Shown: in pieces, positions 54,407 to 63,310 of the stretch
Layout: each line of letters begins with the position of its first letter
Position numbering within the stretch: the stretch's first letter is position 1
Source: Arcticibacter sp041902385
GTDB taxonomy: Bacteria; Bacteroidota; Bacteroidia; Sphingobacteriales; Sphingobacteriaceae
DNA length: 64,000 nucleotides
Assembly: GCF_041902385.1 (NCBI RefSeq)
Contig: NZ_CP169244.1
Coordinates: forward strand, 1,984,001-2,048,000
Direction: 5' to 3'
Position numbers and translations under genes: made by a program
The notes under the pieces: generated by a model
The model's input: only the letters and a program-made list of their open reading frames with translations
What the model was told of the DNA's origin: nothing
Databases searched by the model: none

Positions 54407-56539
54407 TTACTTTCTCAAAGGTTGTTTTAGCAGAACTACCGACCTGCTATCCACGTGTATGGAATCTCCTGCTTTAAATGCCTCTCCTTCTTCTTCGATC
54501 ATGCCCAGGCTGGTATCGAGTATTTTAATCCACTCGTGACCGTACTTTGATGGAGGAAGGACAAAATGCAGCGGTTCATAGTGCCCATTAAATATTACAT
54601 AGAAGCTGTCATCCTGGATCAGTTCACCCTTTGGTCCCAATGACCTTATTCCCCTGCCGTTTAGAAAGACACCAAGAGATTTAGCAAAGCTTGTATTCCA
54701 GCTTTCATCCGGCATCTCTGTGCCCTCTGGTAGAAACCAGGCGATGTCTTCCAGTCCGATTCCTTTGATCGGCTGGCCGCTGAACCAGCGCCGGCGTCTG
54801 AATGCCGGATGCTTTTTCCGGAGATGGATAAGTTTCTGTGTAAACGCCAGAAGTTCTTTGTCAGCCTCTTCCCAGTTTAACCAGGAGATTTCATTATCCT
54901 GACAGTATGCATTGTTATTCCCGCCCTGCGTGCGGCTAATCTCGTCGCCGGCCACAAGCATCGGAACACCCTGAGAAAGGAAGAGCGACGTCAGGAAATT
55001 TCGTTTTTGACGCTCCCTTAACTCGTTGATAACTTTGTCGTTAGTTGGGCCTTCTGCACCGCAATTCCAGGATCGGTTATGGCTTTCTCCGTCATTGTTG
55101 TCTTCTCCGTTTGCCTCGTTATGTTTTTCATTATACGAAACGAGGTCATGAAGAGTGAATCCATCATGAGCTGTTATGAAGTTAACACTGGCAGTCGGAC
55201 GCCTGTAGTCGTCTTTATACAAGTCGGAGCTGCCCGTAAATCGTTCAGCAAACTCACCAAGCATGCTGTCGGCTCCTCTCCAGTAATCGCGGAGGCAATC
55301 ACGGTACTTTCCGTTCCACTCCGCCCATCCTGGAGGAAACTTGCCTACCTGATATCCGCCTTCTCCAATGTCCCATGGTTCGGCAATAAGTTTAACCTGC
55401 GATATGGTAGGGTCTTGGTGAATAATGTCAAAAAATGACCCGAGCCGGTCTACTTCATGAAGTTCCCGGGCGAGAGTAGAGGCAAGGTCGAACCGGAAGC
55501 CGTCCACATGCATTTCTGTAATCCAATAACGCAAGCTGTCCATAATTAACCGTAGGACACCAGGCATCTGCGCATTTAGTGTGTTGCCCGTGCCGGTATA
55601 GTCCATGTAGTATCGTTTGTTATCCTCGGTGAGCCGGTAGTATGATGCGTTATCGATTCCCTTAAACGACAGCGTCGGCCCCAGTTGATTTCCTTCAGCC
55701 GTGTGGTTGTAGACCACATCCAGGATCACTTCTATCTCCGCTTTATGAAGAGCTTTCACCATTTCCTTAAACTCCTTTACCTGTTCTCCCAGCACTCCTG
55801 AACTGGAGTAACGTACATCCGGAGCAAAGAAGCCGATCGTGTTATATCCCCAATAATTAGTGAGTCCTTTATCTACGAGATACGAATCGCGTACGAAATG
55901 GTGTACAGGCATCAGCTCCATAGCAGTAACGCCCAGCTCTTTTAAGTATTGGATCGTTACGGGGTGGGCGAGTGCGGCATAAGTCCCTCTGATGTTTTCA
56001 GGAATGTCAGGATGGAGCTGAGTAAAACCCTTCACGTGAGTTTCATAAATAACGGATTTGTGATAGGGCAGTCGGATGAGCTTGTCGTCCTCCCAATCAA
56101 AGTGAGGATCAATGACAACGGATTTGGGGATGTAGGGCGCGCTATCTTCATCGCTGAAGCTGAGGTCAGCATCTTCATGCCCGATAATGTAGCCAAACAG
56201 GGAATTGTGCCACTGTATGGTGCCTGAGATGGCCTTGGCGTAAGGATCGATAAGTAACTTATTCGGGTTGAACCGGTGCCCATTTTCAGGTTCATAGGGG
56301 CCATACACTCTGTATCCATAAAGTTGCCCCGGCTTTAATCCAGGGATATAAGCATGCCATATATGATGGGAGCGTTCTTTGAGCCTGATTTTTATACTTT
56401 CAACAGGTTCTTCTGTGTCTTTGAACAGGCAGAGGTCCACTCCCTGCGCGTTTTCGGCATATAGTGCGAAATTAACTCCTTCGCCATCCCACGTTGCGCC
56501 TAAGGGATATGGAGATCCGGGGTAAACAGTTGTATTCAT
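54407..56539 (-). CDS. glgX: Glycogen debranching enzyme GlgX/TreX-type
   Basis: A 710-residue GH13 isoamylase-type enzyme that cleaves alpha-1,6 branches of glycogen. It has an N-terminal CBM48 (PGSPYPLGATWDGEGVNFALY) and the barrel motifs DVVYNHTAEGN, DGFRFDLAS (nucleophile Asp), LIAEPWDIG (Glu) and ITAHDGFTLHD (Asp). The subdomain NEKHNEANGEDNNDGE is typical of GlgX/TreX. The start is ATG 56539 (MNTTVYPG) rather than six codons earlier. It is the first gene of the glgX-treZ unit, 2 nt from treZ. In this context, the linear chains it releases would feed TreY and TreZ. Confidence 0.95.
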   Translation of the reverse strand: MNTTVYPGSPYPLGATWDGEGVNFALYAENAQGVDLCLFKDTEEPVESIKIRLKERSHHIWHAYIPGLKPGQLYGYRVYGPYEPENGHRFNPNKLLIDPYAKAISGTIQWHNSLFGYIIGHEDADLSFSDEDSAPYIPKSVVIDPHFDWEDDKLIRLPYHKSVIYETHVKGFTQLHPDIPENIRGTYAALAHPVTIQYLKELGVTAMELMPVHHFVRDSYLVDKGLTNYWGYNTIGFFAPDVRYSSSGVLGEQVKEFKEMVKALHKAEIEVILDVVYNHTAEGNQLGPTLSFKGIDNASYYRLTEDNKRYYMDYTGTGNTLNAQMPGVLRLIMDSLRYWITEMHVDGFRFDLASTLARELHEVDRLGSFFDIIHQDPTISQVKLIAEPWDIGEGGYQVGKFPPGWAEWNGKYRDCLRDYWRGADSMLGEFAERFTGSSDLYKDDYRRPTASVNFITAHDGFTLHDLVSYNEKHNEANGEDNNDGESHNRSWNCGAEGPTNDKVINELRERQKRNFLTSLFLSQGVPMLVAGDEISRTQGGNNNAYCQDNEISWLNWEEADKELLAFTQKLIHLRKKHPAFRRRRWFSGQPIKGIGLEDIAWFLPEGTEMPDESWNTSFAKSLGVFLNGRGIRSLGPKGELIQDDSFYVIFNGHYEPLHFVLPPSKYGHEWIKILDTSLGMIEEEGEAFKAGDSIHVDSRSVVLLKQPLRK

Positions 56540-56752
56540 ATCGAAATACAAAAGCAATAGGGGCGGAAAATGTTTCGAAAATATGGAGGAATTTGCTTGT
56601 TATCAGTTGTTAAAGGCTACGTGCGTCTTACGAATCAGAGAGGCGTCAGACCTTCCTATAAATAACTACGATTATTTTAATTAGTGATCAGTGTCATACT
56701 TTAATACTAAAAATATACAGTCTTTTGTAAAATACATTTAATCCGGTATTTA

Positions 56753-58551
56753 ATGAGTCACACATTTCATATCCCGGTTTTGGGGCTGGGATTTACTATA
56801 GACACACCACTAAAAGTAGCTAGGTACGGCATTTCTTCTGTTTTGTCGGTTGTTGATGATATCCTTATTGAGCGGATGAGAGAGTTTTATGCTCAGAAGG
56901 ATGATGAGGTCTTTGTGCCGATAAAGGCGGGTGAGCCGGATTCGCGTGCGCGCCGCATCACGGCCTATCTCAATATGATTAACCGCAAGGTTAATCAGCA
57001 GTTTGATGAACTGCGTGCTCAGCCCTTTGAAGAGGGGACTGACATTACAAGATATTTTGATCTTCTTCCTGATACCTCTGTCCTGAAAAGCAGGTACGTA
57101 GAAATGATCGCGACCCAGGATGCCGCGGTAAAAAGGAGACTGGAGCTGGCCCTGAGGGCAGAGATGGAAAAGGGAGCCATCGATGTGAATATCATGTCGA
57201 AGGTTGATAAGATGAACTATGCAGCGAATGGCGAGTTGCTTGGAGAAGAGAACAGCGACGCTTTGGCTGCATTAAGAGGGTTTGCAAATAGCGACCTTAA
57301 CTCTTCGATTATTTTGTCTGCCGGGATGAACCCCCGCTTGTATAGTTACCTCGAAAACTTTAAAGACTTTTTTCCCGACGCAAAGGGAAGGCTGAAGAAG
57401 AAGATCGTATTAAAAGTGAGCGATTTCCGCTCAGCGTTCATACAAGCTAAATTTCTGGCGAAGAAAGGCCTGTGGGTGTCGGAGTTTCGCATTGAATCAG
57501 GATTAAACTGCGGGGGGCATGCTTTTGCTACAGAGGGCTATTTGCTTGGACCAATACTCGAAGAGTTTAAGAGCAAAAGACAGGAAATGATTGCGGATGT
57601 TTTCAGCCTGTTTCAGTCAGCCCTGATCGCCCGGGGAACCGTAGTGGATGAAGCACCAAAGATGCGTATAACCGTTCAGGGGGGATAGGAACCGCTGAGG
57701 AGAACAACTTCTTGCTCAATTATTACGAGCTCGATGCAACAGGATGGGGAAGTCCGTTCCTGCTCGTTCCCGAAGTGACAAATGTCGACGAGGAAACGTT
57801 GGAGAACCTCATTCATTCAGATGCCTCCGACTTCTATATCAGCGCCGCATCGCCCCTGGGAATTCCGTTTAATAATTATAAAAAAAGTACGGCCGAACTG
57901 CAGCGTGTAGAACGGATTGAAAGGGGACGGCCGGGAAGTCCTTGCAAGAAGAAATTCCTCGTGTCAAATACCGAGTTCACGAGTGAGCCGATCTGTACGG
58001 CGTCGCGTGAGTATCAGGATCTAAAGATTAAGCAGCTCAAAAGTCAGGGTCTTTCAGAAGAGCAGTATGAGTCGGAATATCGTAAGGTTACCGAGAAACT
58101 TTGCCTTTGCGAAGGTCTTTGCACTTCTGCGTACATAAAAAATGATATTCTGAAGCCGCGGGAGAATAAAGCTGTTGCAATTTGCCCCGGGCCGAACCTT
58201 GCGTATTTTTCCCGGGTATTCTCTTTGGATGAGATGGTAAAGCATATTTATGGCAAATTGAACCTGTTACACGGAGTCAGCCGACCGAGTATCTTTGTGA
58301 ATGAATTGAAGTTGTATGTTGATTATCTTAAAAAGGATATCGTTCAGCATATGAAGAGCCTCGATGCTAAGAAAATTAAGCAGCTGGAGAAATTTAAGGA
58401 GCAGCTCCTGTTGGGAATAGAATATTATAAGAAGTTAATCGGGCACATTAATAATCAGACAGAGCAATACTTGAAGAAGCTGCTTGATGACCTTTTAGAG
58501 ATCGAAGCTATGTTGCGCCAGGTAATTATCGGCGATGTAGTGGAGGCTTAA
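56753..58551 (+). CDS. 599-residue cysteine-rich protein of unknown function, NMO-like barrel (frame interrupted near 57680)
   Basis: Two frames (56753-57688 and 57712-58551) join as ITVQGG-IGTAEENNFLLNYYELDATGWG if one G is added to the G6 run at 57679-57684, giving 599 residues. The first part opens GLGFTIDTPLKVARYGISSVLS and contains GLNCGGHAFATEGYLLGPILEEFK; with the VQGGIGT loop this resembles FMN-binding TIM barrels of the nitronate monooxygenase / IMP-dehydrogenase type. The second part has PGSPCKKKFLVSN, EPICTASREY, KLCLCEGLC and AICPGPN, so at least six cysteines could bind a cluster or metal. It is conserved in my memory of Bacteroidota as an uncharacterised protein. No operon partner is seen. 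Confidence 0.75.
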
Positions 58552-58576
58552 CTGCTTCTTAACTTGAAAGAATACG

Positions 58577-58605
58577 GGCATCCTGAATAAGGGTGCCTTT
58601 TTTTG
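58577..58605 (+). terminator. Terminator after the cysteine-rich protein gene
   Basis: GGCATCCT (58577-58584) pairs with AGGGTGCC (58590-58597) with one T-G pair, loop GAATA, followed by T7. Confidence 0.85.
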
Positions 58606-58631
58606 TTTCTTGCAAGGTGAGTGCAATTAGC

Positions 58632-58766
58632 TTAGAGCGAGAAGATAATAGACAGCATTAGCCCGACGGCTGTAAGCATCAGGAAAACAGTTACATCGGC
58701 CCTTCTTTTTTCTTCGGTGCTAAGCCGCTGTTTGATTTGCGATTCAGTGTATGGCTTTGTGATCAT
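58632..58766 (-). CDS. 44-residue single-helix membrane protein
   Basis: A short frame begins ATG 58766 and ends TAA 58634-58632. The first 26 residues are polar and basic (MITKPYTESQIKQRLSTEEK), and the remainder is one hydrophobic helix (VTVFLMLTAVGLMLSIIFSL) reaching the C-terminus, a tail-anchored layout. Coding status rests on this clean architecture only; no family was recognised. Neighbours are a terminator on the plus side and the ECF sigma gene 380 nt away on the same strand. Confidence 0.55.
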   Translation of the reverse strand: MITKPYTESQIKQRLSTEEKRRADVTVFLMLTAVGLMLSIIFSL

Positions 58767-59044
58767 GGCAGACAGGATTTATGTAAGAAGCAGCAATATC
58801 TGTGCCACATAGTTCTGACTGAGGTCTTACTTTCGAACGCCGATCTGCTCCTTCGTGCGTTAAAAGCTCCCTTTATTTCAAAGATTTAAATAAACCTACC
58901 CTGCTAATGTTACTTTGAAAATAGTGAGTCAAAAAAGTGCAGCAATTTTTAGGAATTGTTATTGGTCTCATGCCCGGTCTTAATGTGTTAAGTTGTTGGT
59001 AGCTAGTTGGATTGACTTGAAAAAAGGGCAGTGTGTATATAAAT

Positions 59045-59075
59045 AAAAACGTCCTGGTTGGGAACCAGGACGTTT
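59045..59075 (-). terminator. Terminator downstream of the ECF sigma gene
   Basis: AAACGTCCTGGTT (59047-59059) pairs perfectly with AACCAGGACGTTT (59063-59075). On the minus strand the stem is followed by TTATTT, a modest T-rich tract. It lies about 70 nt past the sigma gene stop. Confidence 0.82.
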
Positions 59076-59145
59076 GACTTTCGATTAATTGGTGGCTTAA
59101 TAAATTGAATTATTTTAAGCTTCTCTTGAGAGTTATTTGTAAAAA

Positions 59146-59622
59146 TTATGCGATAGTTTGTTTAAGTATTTGTCTCGCTACGTGTATTCTATTTTTTATT
59201 GTGCCTAGAGGAATTAACAGCCTTTCTGTGATCTCGTTGTACTTGTATCCGTCTAAGTACATCGTAAATGGCTGATAATACTGACGAGGCAGTCGCCTGA
59301 GTGCTGCCCGTATTCCCTCAATCCTCATATTCGATTCCCCCTGATTTTCCGTGTGGTCTTTAATAAGATCTTCCGTTTCAAGTGGGCAAGTATGAAAACT
59401 GCGCTTCCTGTAGTTGTTCACGAAGAGGTTTCGCATGATCGTGTACAACCAGCCTTTAAAATTTGTTCCTTCACGAAATTTGTCTGAGTTCAGGATCGCT
59501 TTTAATAGTGTATCCTGGATCAGATCTTTTGCGTCGTCAGCATCTTTCGTAAACTTCAGCGCCTGCGGTTTCAGATATTTACTTTGAGTGGTCAGTAATC
59601 GATTAAATTCTTTCTTTTCCAT
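59146..59622 (-). CDS. ECF-type RNA polymerase sigma factor
   Basis: A 158-residue sigma-70 family ECF factor. Region 2 is at residues ~10-78 (DAKDLIQDTLLKAI, FKGWLYTIMRNLFVNNYRK), and region 4 covers ~105-155 (ALRRLPRQYYQPFTMYLDG, YNEITERLLIPLGTIKNRIH, the helix-turn-helix). The linker is short, as usual for ECF factors. No anti-sigma gene is adjacent, so its control is not visible. It is divergent from ccoI with a 349-nt interval that holds an FNR-like palindrome. Confidence 0.93.
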   Translation of the reverse strand: MEKKEFNRLLTTQSKYLKPQALKFTKDADDAKDLIQDTLLKAILNSDKFREGTNFKGWLYTIMRNLFVNNYRKRSFHTCPLETEDLIKDHTENQGESNMRIEGIRAALRRLPRQYYQPFTMYLDGYKYNEITERLLIPLGTIKNRIHVARQILKQTIA

Positions 59623-59712
59623 CTCTTATAAATTTTAGTTAAACAGATGTTAACTTTCTTTTCCCATTGCACTATTCATACGCAAATAAAGGATTGTTCG
59701 GGCAGGGGATAA

Positions 59713-59726
59713 ATGATGTGAATCAT
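59713..59726. promoter_or_regulatory. FNR/CRP-like palindrome between sigma gene and ccoI
   Basis: ATGAT-GTGA-ATCAT has perfect 5-nt arms with a 4-nt spacer, matching the nTGAT-N4-ATCAn layout of FNR-family sites. It is 91 nt upstream of the sigma gene and 246 nt upstream of ccoI, in a 349-nt interval otherwise without genes. A second palindrome, AATGAC-T-GTCATT (59912-59924), is also present nearer ccoI, with different spacing. Confidence 0.5.
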
Positions 59727-59971
59727 ATTTCGTTCTGATTATTGTCATCGCATCTCCCGGTTTGTTTTTTGTTATAGTCAATTTGTGTCATGGTGGACGA
59801 GAATAGCTTTTTAATTCACTTCATTCGGGCTTGTCCCTGCAGGCAGGAAGGTTTTCTCTGTTTTTCTTATCTTTAGTTCGTTGTTTGTGATATTCATCAT
59901 TTTTTTAGTCCAATGACTGTCATTCTAATGTTTGAACTTATATCGCATCTTTGATATGAAATAATAAGTAA

Positions 59972-62365
59972 ATGAGAACCTCAGCGACATCTACAGAATC
60001 TTTATGTTTTCATTGCGGGAATGAAATAGCAGGGGAGTTGCATATTCATGACGACAAGCATTTTTGTTGTGCTGGCTGTAAGGGCGTCTATCAGATCCTA
60101 AGTCAGAATAACTTATGTAATTATTATAACTACAACAAAACCCCCGGTCAGACTAAAGATGTTACAGAACAGCATTTTGAGTTTTTGAATGAACCTAAGA
60201 TCTTCGCGCAATTAGTTGACTACACCGATCAGAATATCACGCTCATCACTTTTTATATACCCGCTATTCACTGCAGCTCCTGCCTTTGGTTATTAGAGCA
60301 TTTGCACAAGCTAAATCAGGGCGTTTTGCAATCACGCGTAGACTTTCTGAAGAAGCAAGTGGCGGTAACCTTTGATCACAACAAGACTTCCTTGAAAGAG
60401 CTGGTGGAGGTGCTTTCATCGATCGGGTATGAGCCTCTCATTAGTCTCCAGGACGTAGTTAAAGAAAAGAAGGATTCGGTGAACAGGGATCTGATTAAAA
60501 AGATCGCAGTCGCTGGCTTTTGCATGGGAAATGTGATGCTTTTTAGCTTTCCCGAATATTTGGGTTTGTCGTCCTTTGAGCGCCAGTTTCAGTCCTTGTT
60601 TGGCTGGCTGAATCTCACTTTTGCAGTAGTGGTTACTTTTTATTGTAGTCGCGACTTCTTTATTTCTGCATGGGGGAGCCTTAAGAATAGGATTATAAAC
60701 CTCGACACCCCCCTCGCGATCATAGTTGCAGTTCTTTTTATTCGTTCGGCTTTTGAAATTATAACCGGGACGGGCGCCGGTTTTACAGACACGTTAAGCG
60801 GACTCGTTTTCCTTCTTTTAATGGGACGCTGGGTGAAGCAGAGAACTTATCAGCATATCTCGTTCAATCGCGATTACCGTTCATATTTTCCCGTTGCTGT
60901 CACGGTACTGAAGGATGGAGAGGAGAAGCCTACCCCTATTGGAGATTTAAATATCGGAGACCGGATTCTGATTCGCAATAATGAAATCATACCTGCCGAT
61001 TCTATATTGATGAAGGGAGAGGGTTATTTCGACTTTAGCTTCGTTACGGGCGAATCTCAGCCTGTGAGTAAAGTGCTGGGAGAAATAATTTATGCGGGAG
61101 GGCGCCAGATCGGTGAGGCGCTGGAGATGGAAATAGTGAAGCCGGTCTCTCAAAGCTATTTGACGCGCCTTTGGAATAATGAAACATTCCGGACAGATGT
61201 AAGTAAGATCCGGAATTTTAACGACACTATTGCGCAGTATTTCAGTGCTGTGGTTCTTATAGTAGCGTTTGCTGCCGCTGCGTCCTGGTGGACTCTGGGT
61301 GATACGAAGAAGGCCTGGGATGCGTTCTCTGCTGTTTTGATAGTCGCGTGTCCTTGTGTTCTTGCATTGAGCACGCCCCTGACGCTGTCCACAGTGCTTG
61401 GAATTTTTGACAAGAATGGCTTCTACCTGAAAAATACAGATGTAGTTGAGCAGCTTGCCAGGATTGATACTGTAGTATTTGACAAGACTGGCACAATTAC
61501 ATGTCCCAATGTCGTGAATCTCACCTTTACAGGCAGGCTGAGCCTCCAGGAAGAAATGCTGGTTGCGTCCGCAGCGCGGAATTCTTCACATCCGTTAAGC
61601 AGAGAAATTGTAAAATGGCTGGGCATTAAGGAAGTCTTTCCTGTCTCGGTTTACCGGGAAACAGCAGGAAAGGGACTGGTGTCTGTGATCGAGAATCACG
61701 AGGTGCGACTCGGCAGCCGGTCTTTTATTGCTCCCGGTCTGCAAGGTGCCGATAGTTCTTCCAGCGTGCATATCAATATAGATGGGCAGTATAAGGGATT
61801 CTTTAATGTTCGCCAGCAGTGGAGAACAGAGCTCAAAGAATTAATTGCCAGGTTGAAGAGCAATTATCGGATGCATTTAATTTCCGGTGACACCGCAACT
61901 GAAAAGAAGAGTCTTGAGGAGATCTTTCCTTCTTATGTTCCCATGCTGTTTAAGCAGAGCCCGCATGACAAGCTGAATTATATCCGGAAGCTTCAGAACA
62001 ATGACTACAAGGTTATGATGCTGGGTGACGGGCTAAACGATGCCGGCGCATTGAAGCAAAGCGATCTCGGCGTGGCAGTGACCGATAATATAAATAATTT
62101 CACTCCCGGATGTGATGCCATTCTCCAGGGAGAAGAGCTAGGCAAGATCCCTCAGTTTATCAGGCAGGCTAAAAACGCCGTTGACGTGATCAAATGGAGT
62201 TTTATGATTGCCACTGTATACAACCTGATAGGGGTTTACTTTGCAGTTCAGGGACAGCTTTCCCCTCTTACCGCGGCGGTGCTGATGCCGGTCAGTACGA
62301 TCACAATTATTACTTTTACTAATATTGCTAACCGCTATTTTGCGAGAAAGAATAGGTTGAGATGA
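59972..62365 (+). CDS. ccoI: Copper-transporting P-type ATPase CcoI/FixI-type
   Basis: A 797-residue P1B-type ATPase that exports copper to the periplasm for cbb3 oxidase assembly. The N-terminus has a cysteine-rich domain (C12-x2-C15 in CFHCGNE, then HFCCAGC at C32-C36), followed by an HMA-like domain with CSSC at C101-C104. The ion-binding CPC is at C460-C462, the phosphorylated Asp is D504 in FDKTGTIT, and GDGLNDAGALKQSD is the hinge motif. The N-terminal cysteine cluster and linkage to ccoS point to the CcoI/FixI class. The stop overlaps the ccoS start (ATGA). Confidence 0.94.
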   Translation: MRTSATSTESLCFHCGNEIAGELHIHDDKHFCCAGCKGVYQILSQNNLCNYYNYNKTPGQTKDVTEQHFEFLNEPKIFAQLVDYTDQNITLITFYIPAIHCSSCLWLLEHLHKLNQGVLQSRVDFLKKQVAVTFDHNKTSLKELVEVLSSIGYEPLISLQDVVKEKKDSVNRDLIKKIAVAGFCMGNVMLFSFPEYLGLSSFERQFQSLFGWLNLTFAVVVTFYCSRDFFISAWGSLKNRIINLDTPLAIIVAVLFIRSAFEIITGTGAGFTDTLSGLVFLLLMGRWVKQRTYQHISFNRDYRSYFPVAVTVLKDGEEKPTPIGDLNIGDRILIRNNEIIPADSILMKGEGYFDFSFVTGESQPVSKVLGEIIYAGGRQIGEALEMEIVKPVSQSYLTRLWNNETFRTDVSKIRNFNDTIAQYFSAVVLIVAFAAAASWWTLGDTKKAWDAFSAVLIVACPCVLALSTPLTLSTVLGIFDKNGFYLKNTDVVEQLARIDTVVFDKTGTITCPNVVNLTFTGRLSLQEEMLVASAARNSSHPLSREIVKWLGIKEVFPVSVYRETAGKGLVSVIENHEVRLGSRSFIAPGLQGADSSSSVHINIDGQYKGFFNVRQQWRTELKELIARLKSNYRMHLISGDTATEKKSLEEIFPSYVPMLFKQSPHDKLNYIRKLQNNDYKVMMLGDGLNDAGALKQSDLGVAVTDNINNFTPGCDAILQGEELGKIPQFIRQAKNAVDVIKWSFMIATVYNLIGVYFAVQGQLSPLTAAVLMPVSTITIITFTNIANRYFARKNRLR

Positions 62366-62529
62366 ATATTTTGTATTTCCTGATAGGTTGTAGCGTTCTA
62401 ATGGCACTTGTTTTTCTGGGTGCTTTTTTTTGGGCGGCCAGGAATGGGCAGCATGATGATGTTCATACTCCGGCGGTGAGGATGCTATTTGACGACGACC
62501 GCCCGGAAGAGGAAGAGACAAAGAGCTGA
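62362..62529 (+). CDS. ccoS: cbb3-type oxidase assembly protein CcoS
   Basis: A 55-residue protein that starts in the ATGA overlap with ccoI. One hydrophobic helix (LYFLIGCSVLMALVFLGAFFW) is followed by AARNGQHDD and an acidic tail with RMLFDDD, the CcoS signature. CcoS is needed to insert haem and copper into the cbb3 catalytic subunit. The size and position are normal for the family. Confidence 0.93.
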   Translation: MNILYFLIGCSVLMALVFLGAFFWAARNGQHDDVHTPAVRMLFDDDRPEEEETKS

Positions 62530-62554
62530 AGATAAAAAGCGATTTGAAAGAGAG

Positions 62555-62589
62555 GGGACCCGCAGTTATGCTATTGCGGGTCCCTTTTT
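62555..62589 (+). terminator. Terminator after ccoS
   Basis: GGGACCCGCA (62555-62564) pairs perfectly with TGCGGGTCCC (62575-62584), followed by T5. It ends the ccoI-ccoS transcript. Confidence 0.93.
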
Positions 62590-62664
62590 GGTAATCATGT
62601 TTTCTGCTCTGGTGTCCTTCTGTAAGGGGCGCGGAAGCGATTTGCTACGCTAGTCAGGCGGATT

Positions 62665-63063
62665 TTACATCTTGTAGTCAAGCGAGTATTTGCCCGGCCC
62701 GGTGAGAAAAAGCGCCGCGAAGATGCTCAGGTAAAGAAAAGCCAGCTCTTTTACTCCAAACAGGTCATTTGCATGGACTATAAAAAAAGCTACCACCATG
62801 GTGACTATTAAGGCTGCTAGAGCAACGCGAGTCAGGAAGCCTATTATCAACAGGAGAGAGCAAGCAAATTCGGCAAAGATGGCAAAGTAAAGAGAGAACT
62901 CCGTCCCTAAACCGATTGGATCGCCAAAGTCCAGCTTTCCCTGTAAAACATTTTGTAGCTTGGCCCAGCCGTGCGTCAGCATGGCCGCGCCTGACAGGAA
63001 CCGAAGTAAAAGGAGCCCCGCGTCAAGCGACAGAGCACGTACAGATGTGATTGCGTACTTCAT
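62665..63063 (-). CDS. DoxX family membrane protein
   Basis: A 132-residue protein with four hydrophobic helices: LLLLRFLSGAAMLTHGWAKL near residue 18, YFAIFAEFACSLLLIIGFL, ALAALIVTMVVAFFIV and LAFLYLSIFAALFLTGPG. This is the DoxX pattern, including the HGWAKL motif. DoxX-type proteins are linked to redox or thiol metabolism, but the function is poorly defined. It diverges from ccoN; the FNR-like site at 63211 lies between them. Confidence 0.9.
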   Translation of the reverse strand: MKYAITSVRALSLDAGLLLLRFLSGAAMLTHGWAKLQNVLQGKLDFGDPIGLGTEFSLYFAIFAEFACSLLLIIGFLTRVALAALIVTMVVAFFIVHANDLFGVKELAFLYLSIFAALFLTGPGKYSLDYKM

Positions 63064-63210
63064 TGTAGTATGTTTAGTGTTGTCTTGAGATGAACTAAAA
63101 TAGGAAAAAATAACGTACTTATACCTGGCCCGGGCTTGGCATAGGGGCGCCGTGCCTGATTCGTGTTGCGGCGAAAGGAGCTTTTTAATTCTTTGCGAAT
63201 TGTTTTGAGT

Positions 63211-63224
63211 GTGATAACTATCAC
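63211..63224. promoter_or_regulatory. FNR/CRP-like palindrome between doxX and ccoN
   Basis: GTGATA-AC-TATCAC is a perfect inverted repeat, equivalent to GTGAT-N4-ATCAC. It lies 86 nt upstream of ccoN and 147 nt upstream of doxX. Oxygen-responsive control of a cbb3 oxidase by FNR-family regulators is well established in other bacteria; here it is inferred. Confidence 0.55.
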
Positions 63225-63310
63225 TTTTTTTCTACTACTCTGGTCATTAGGATAGGCGTTTGAACAAGCTATTTTTGACAATAGAAAAACAAATCTATCC
63301 ATTTTGATTT

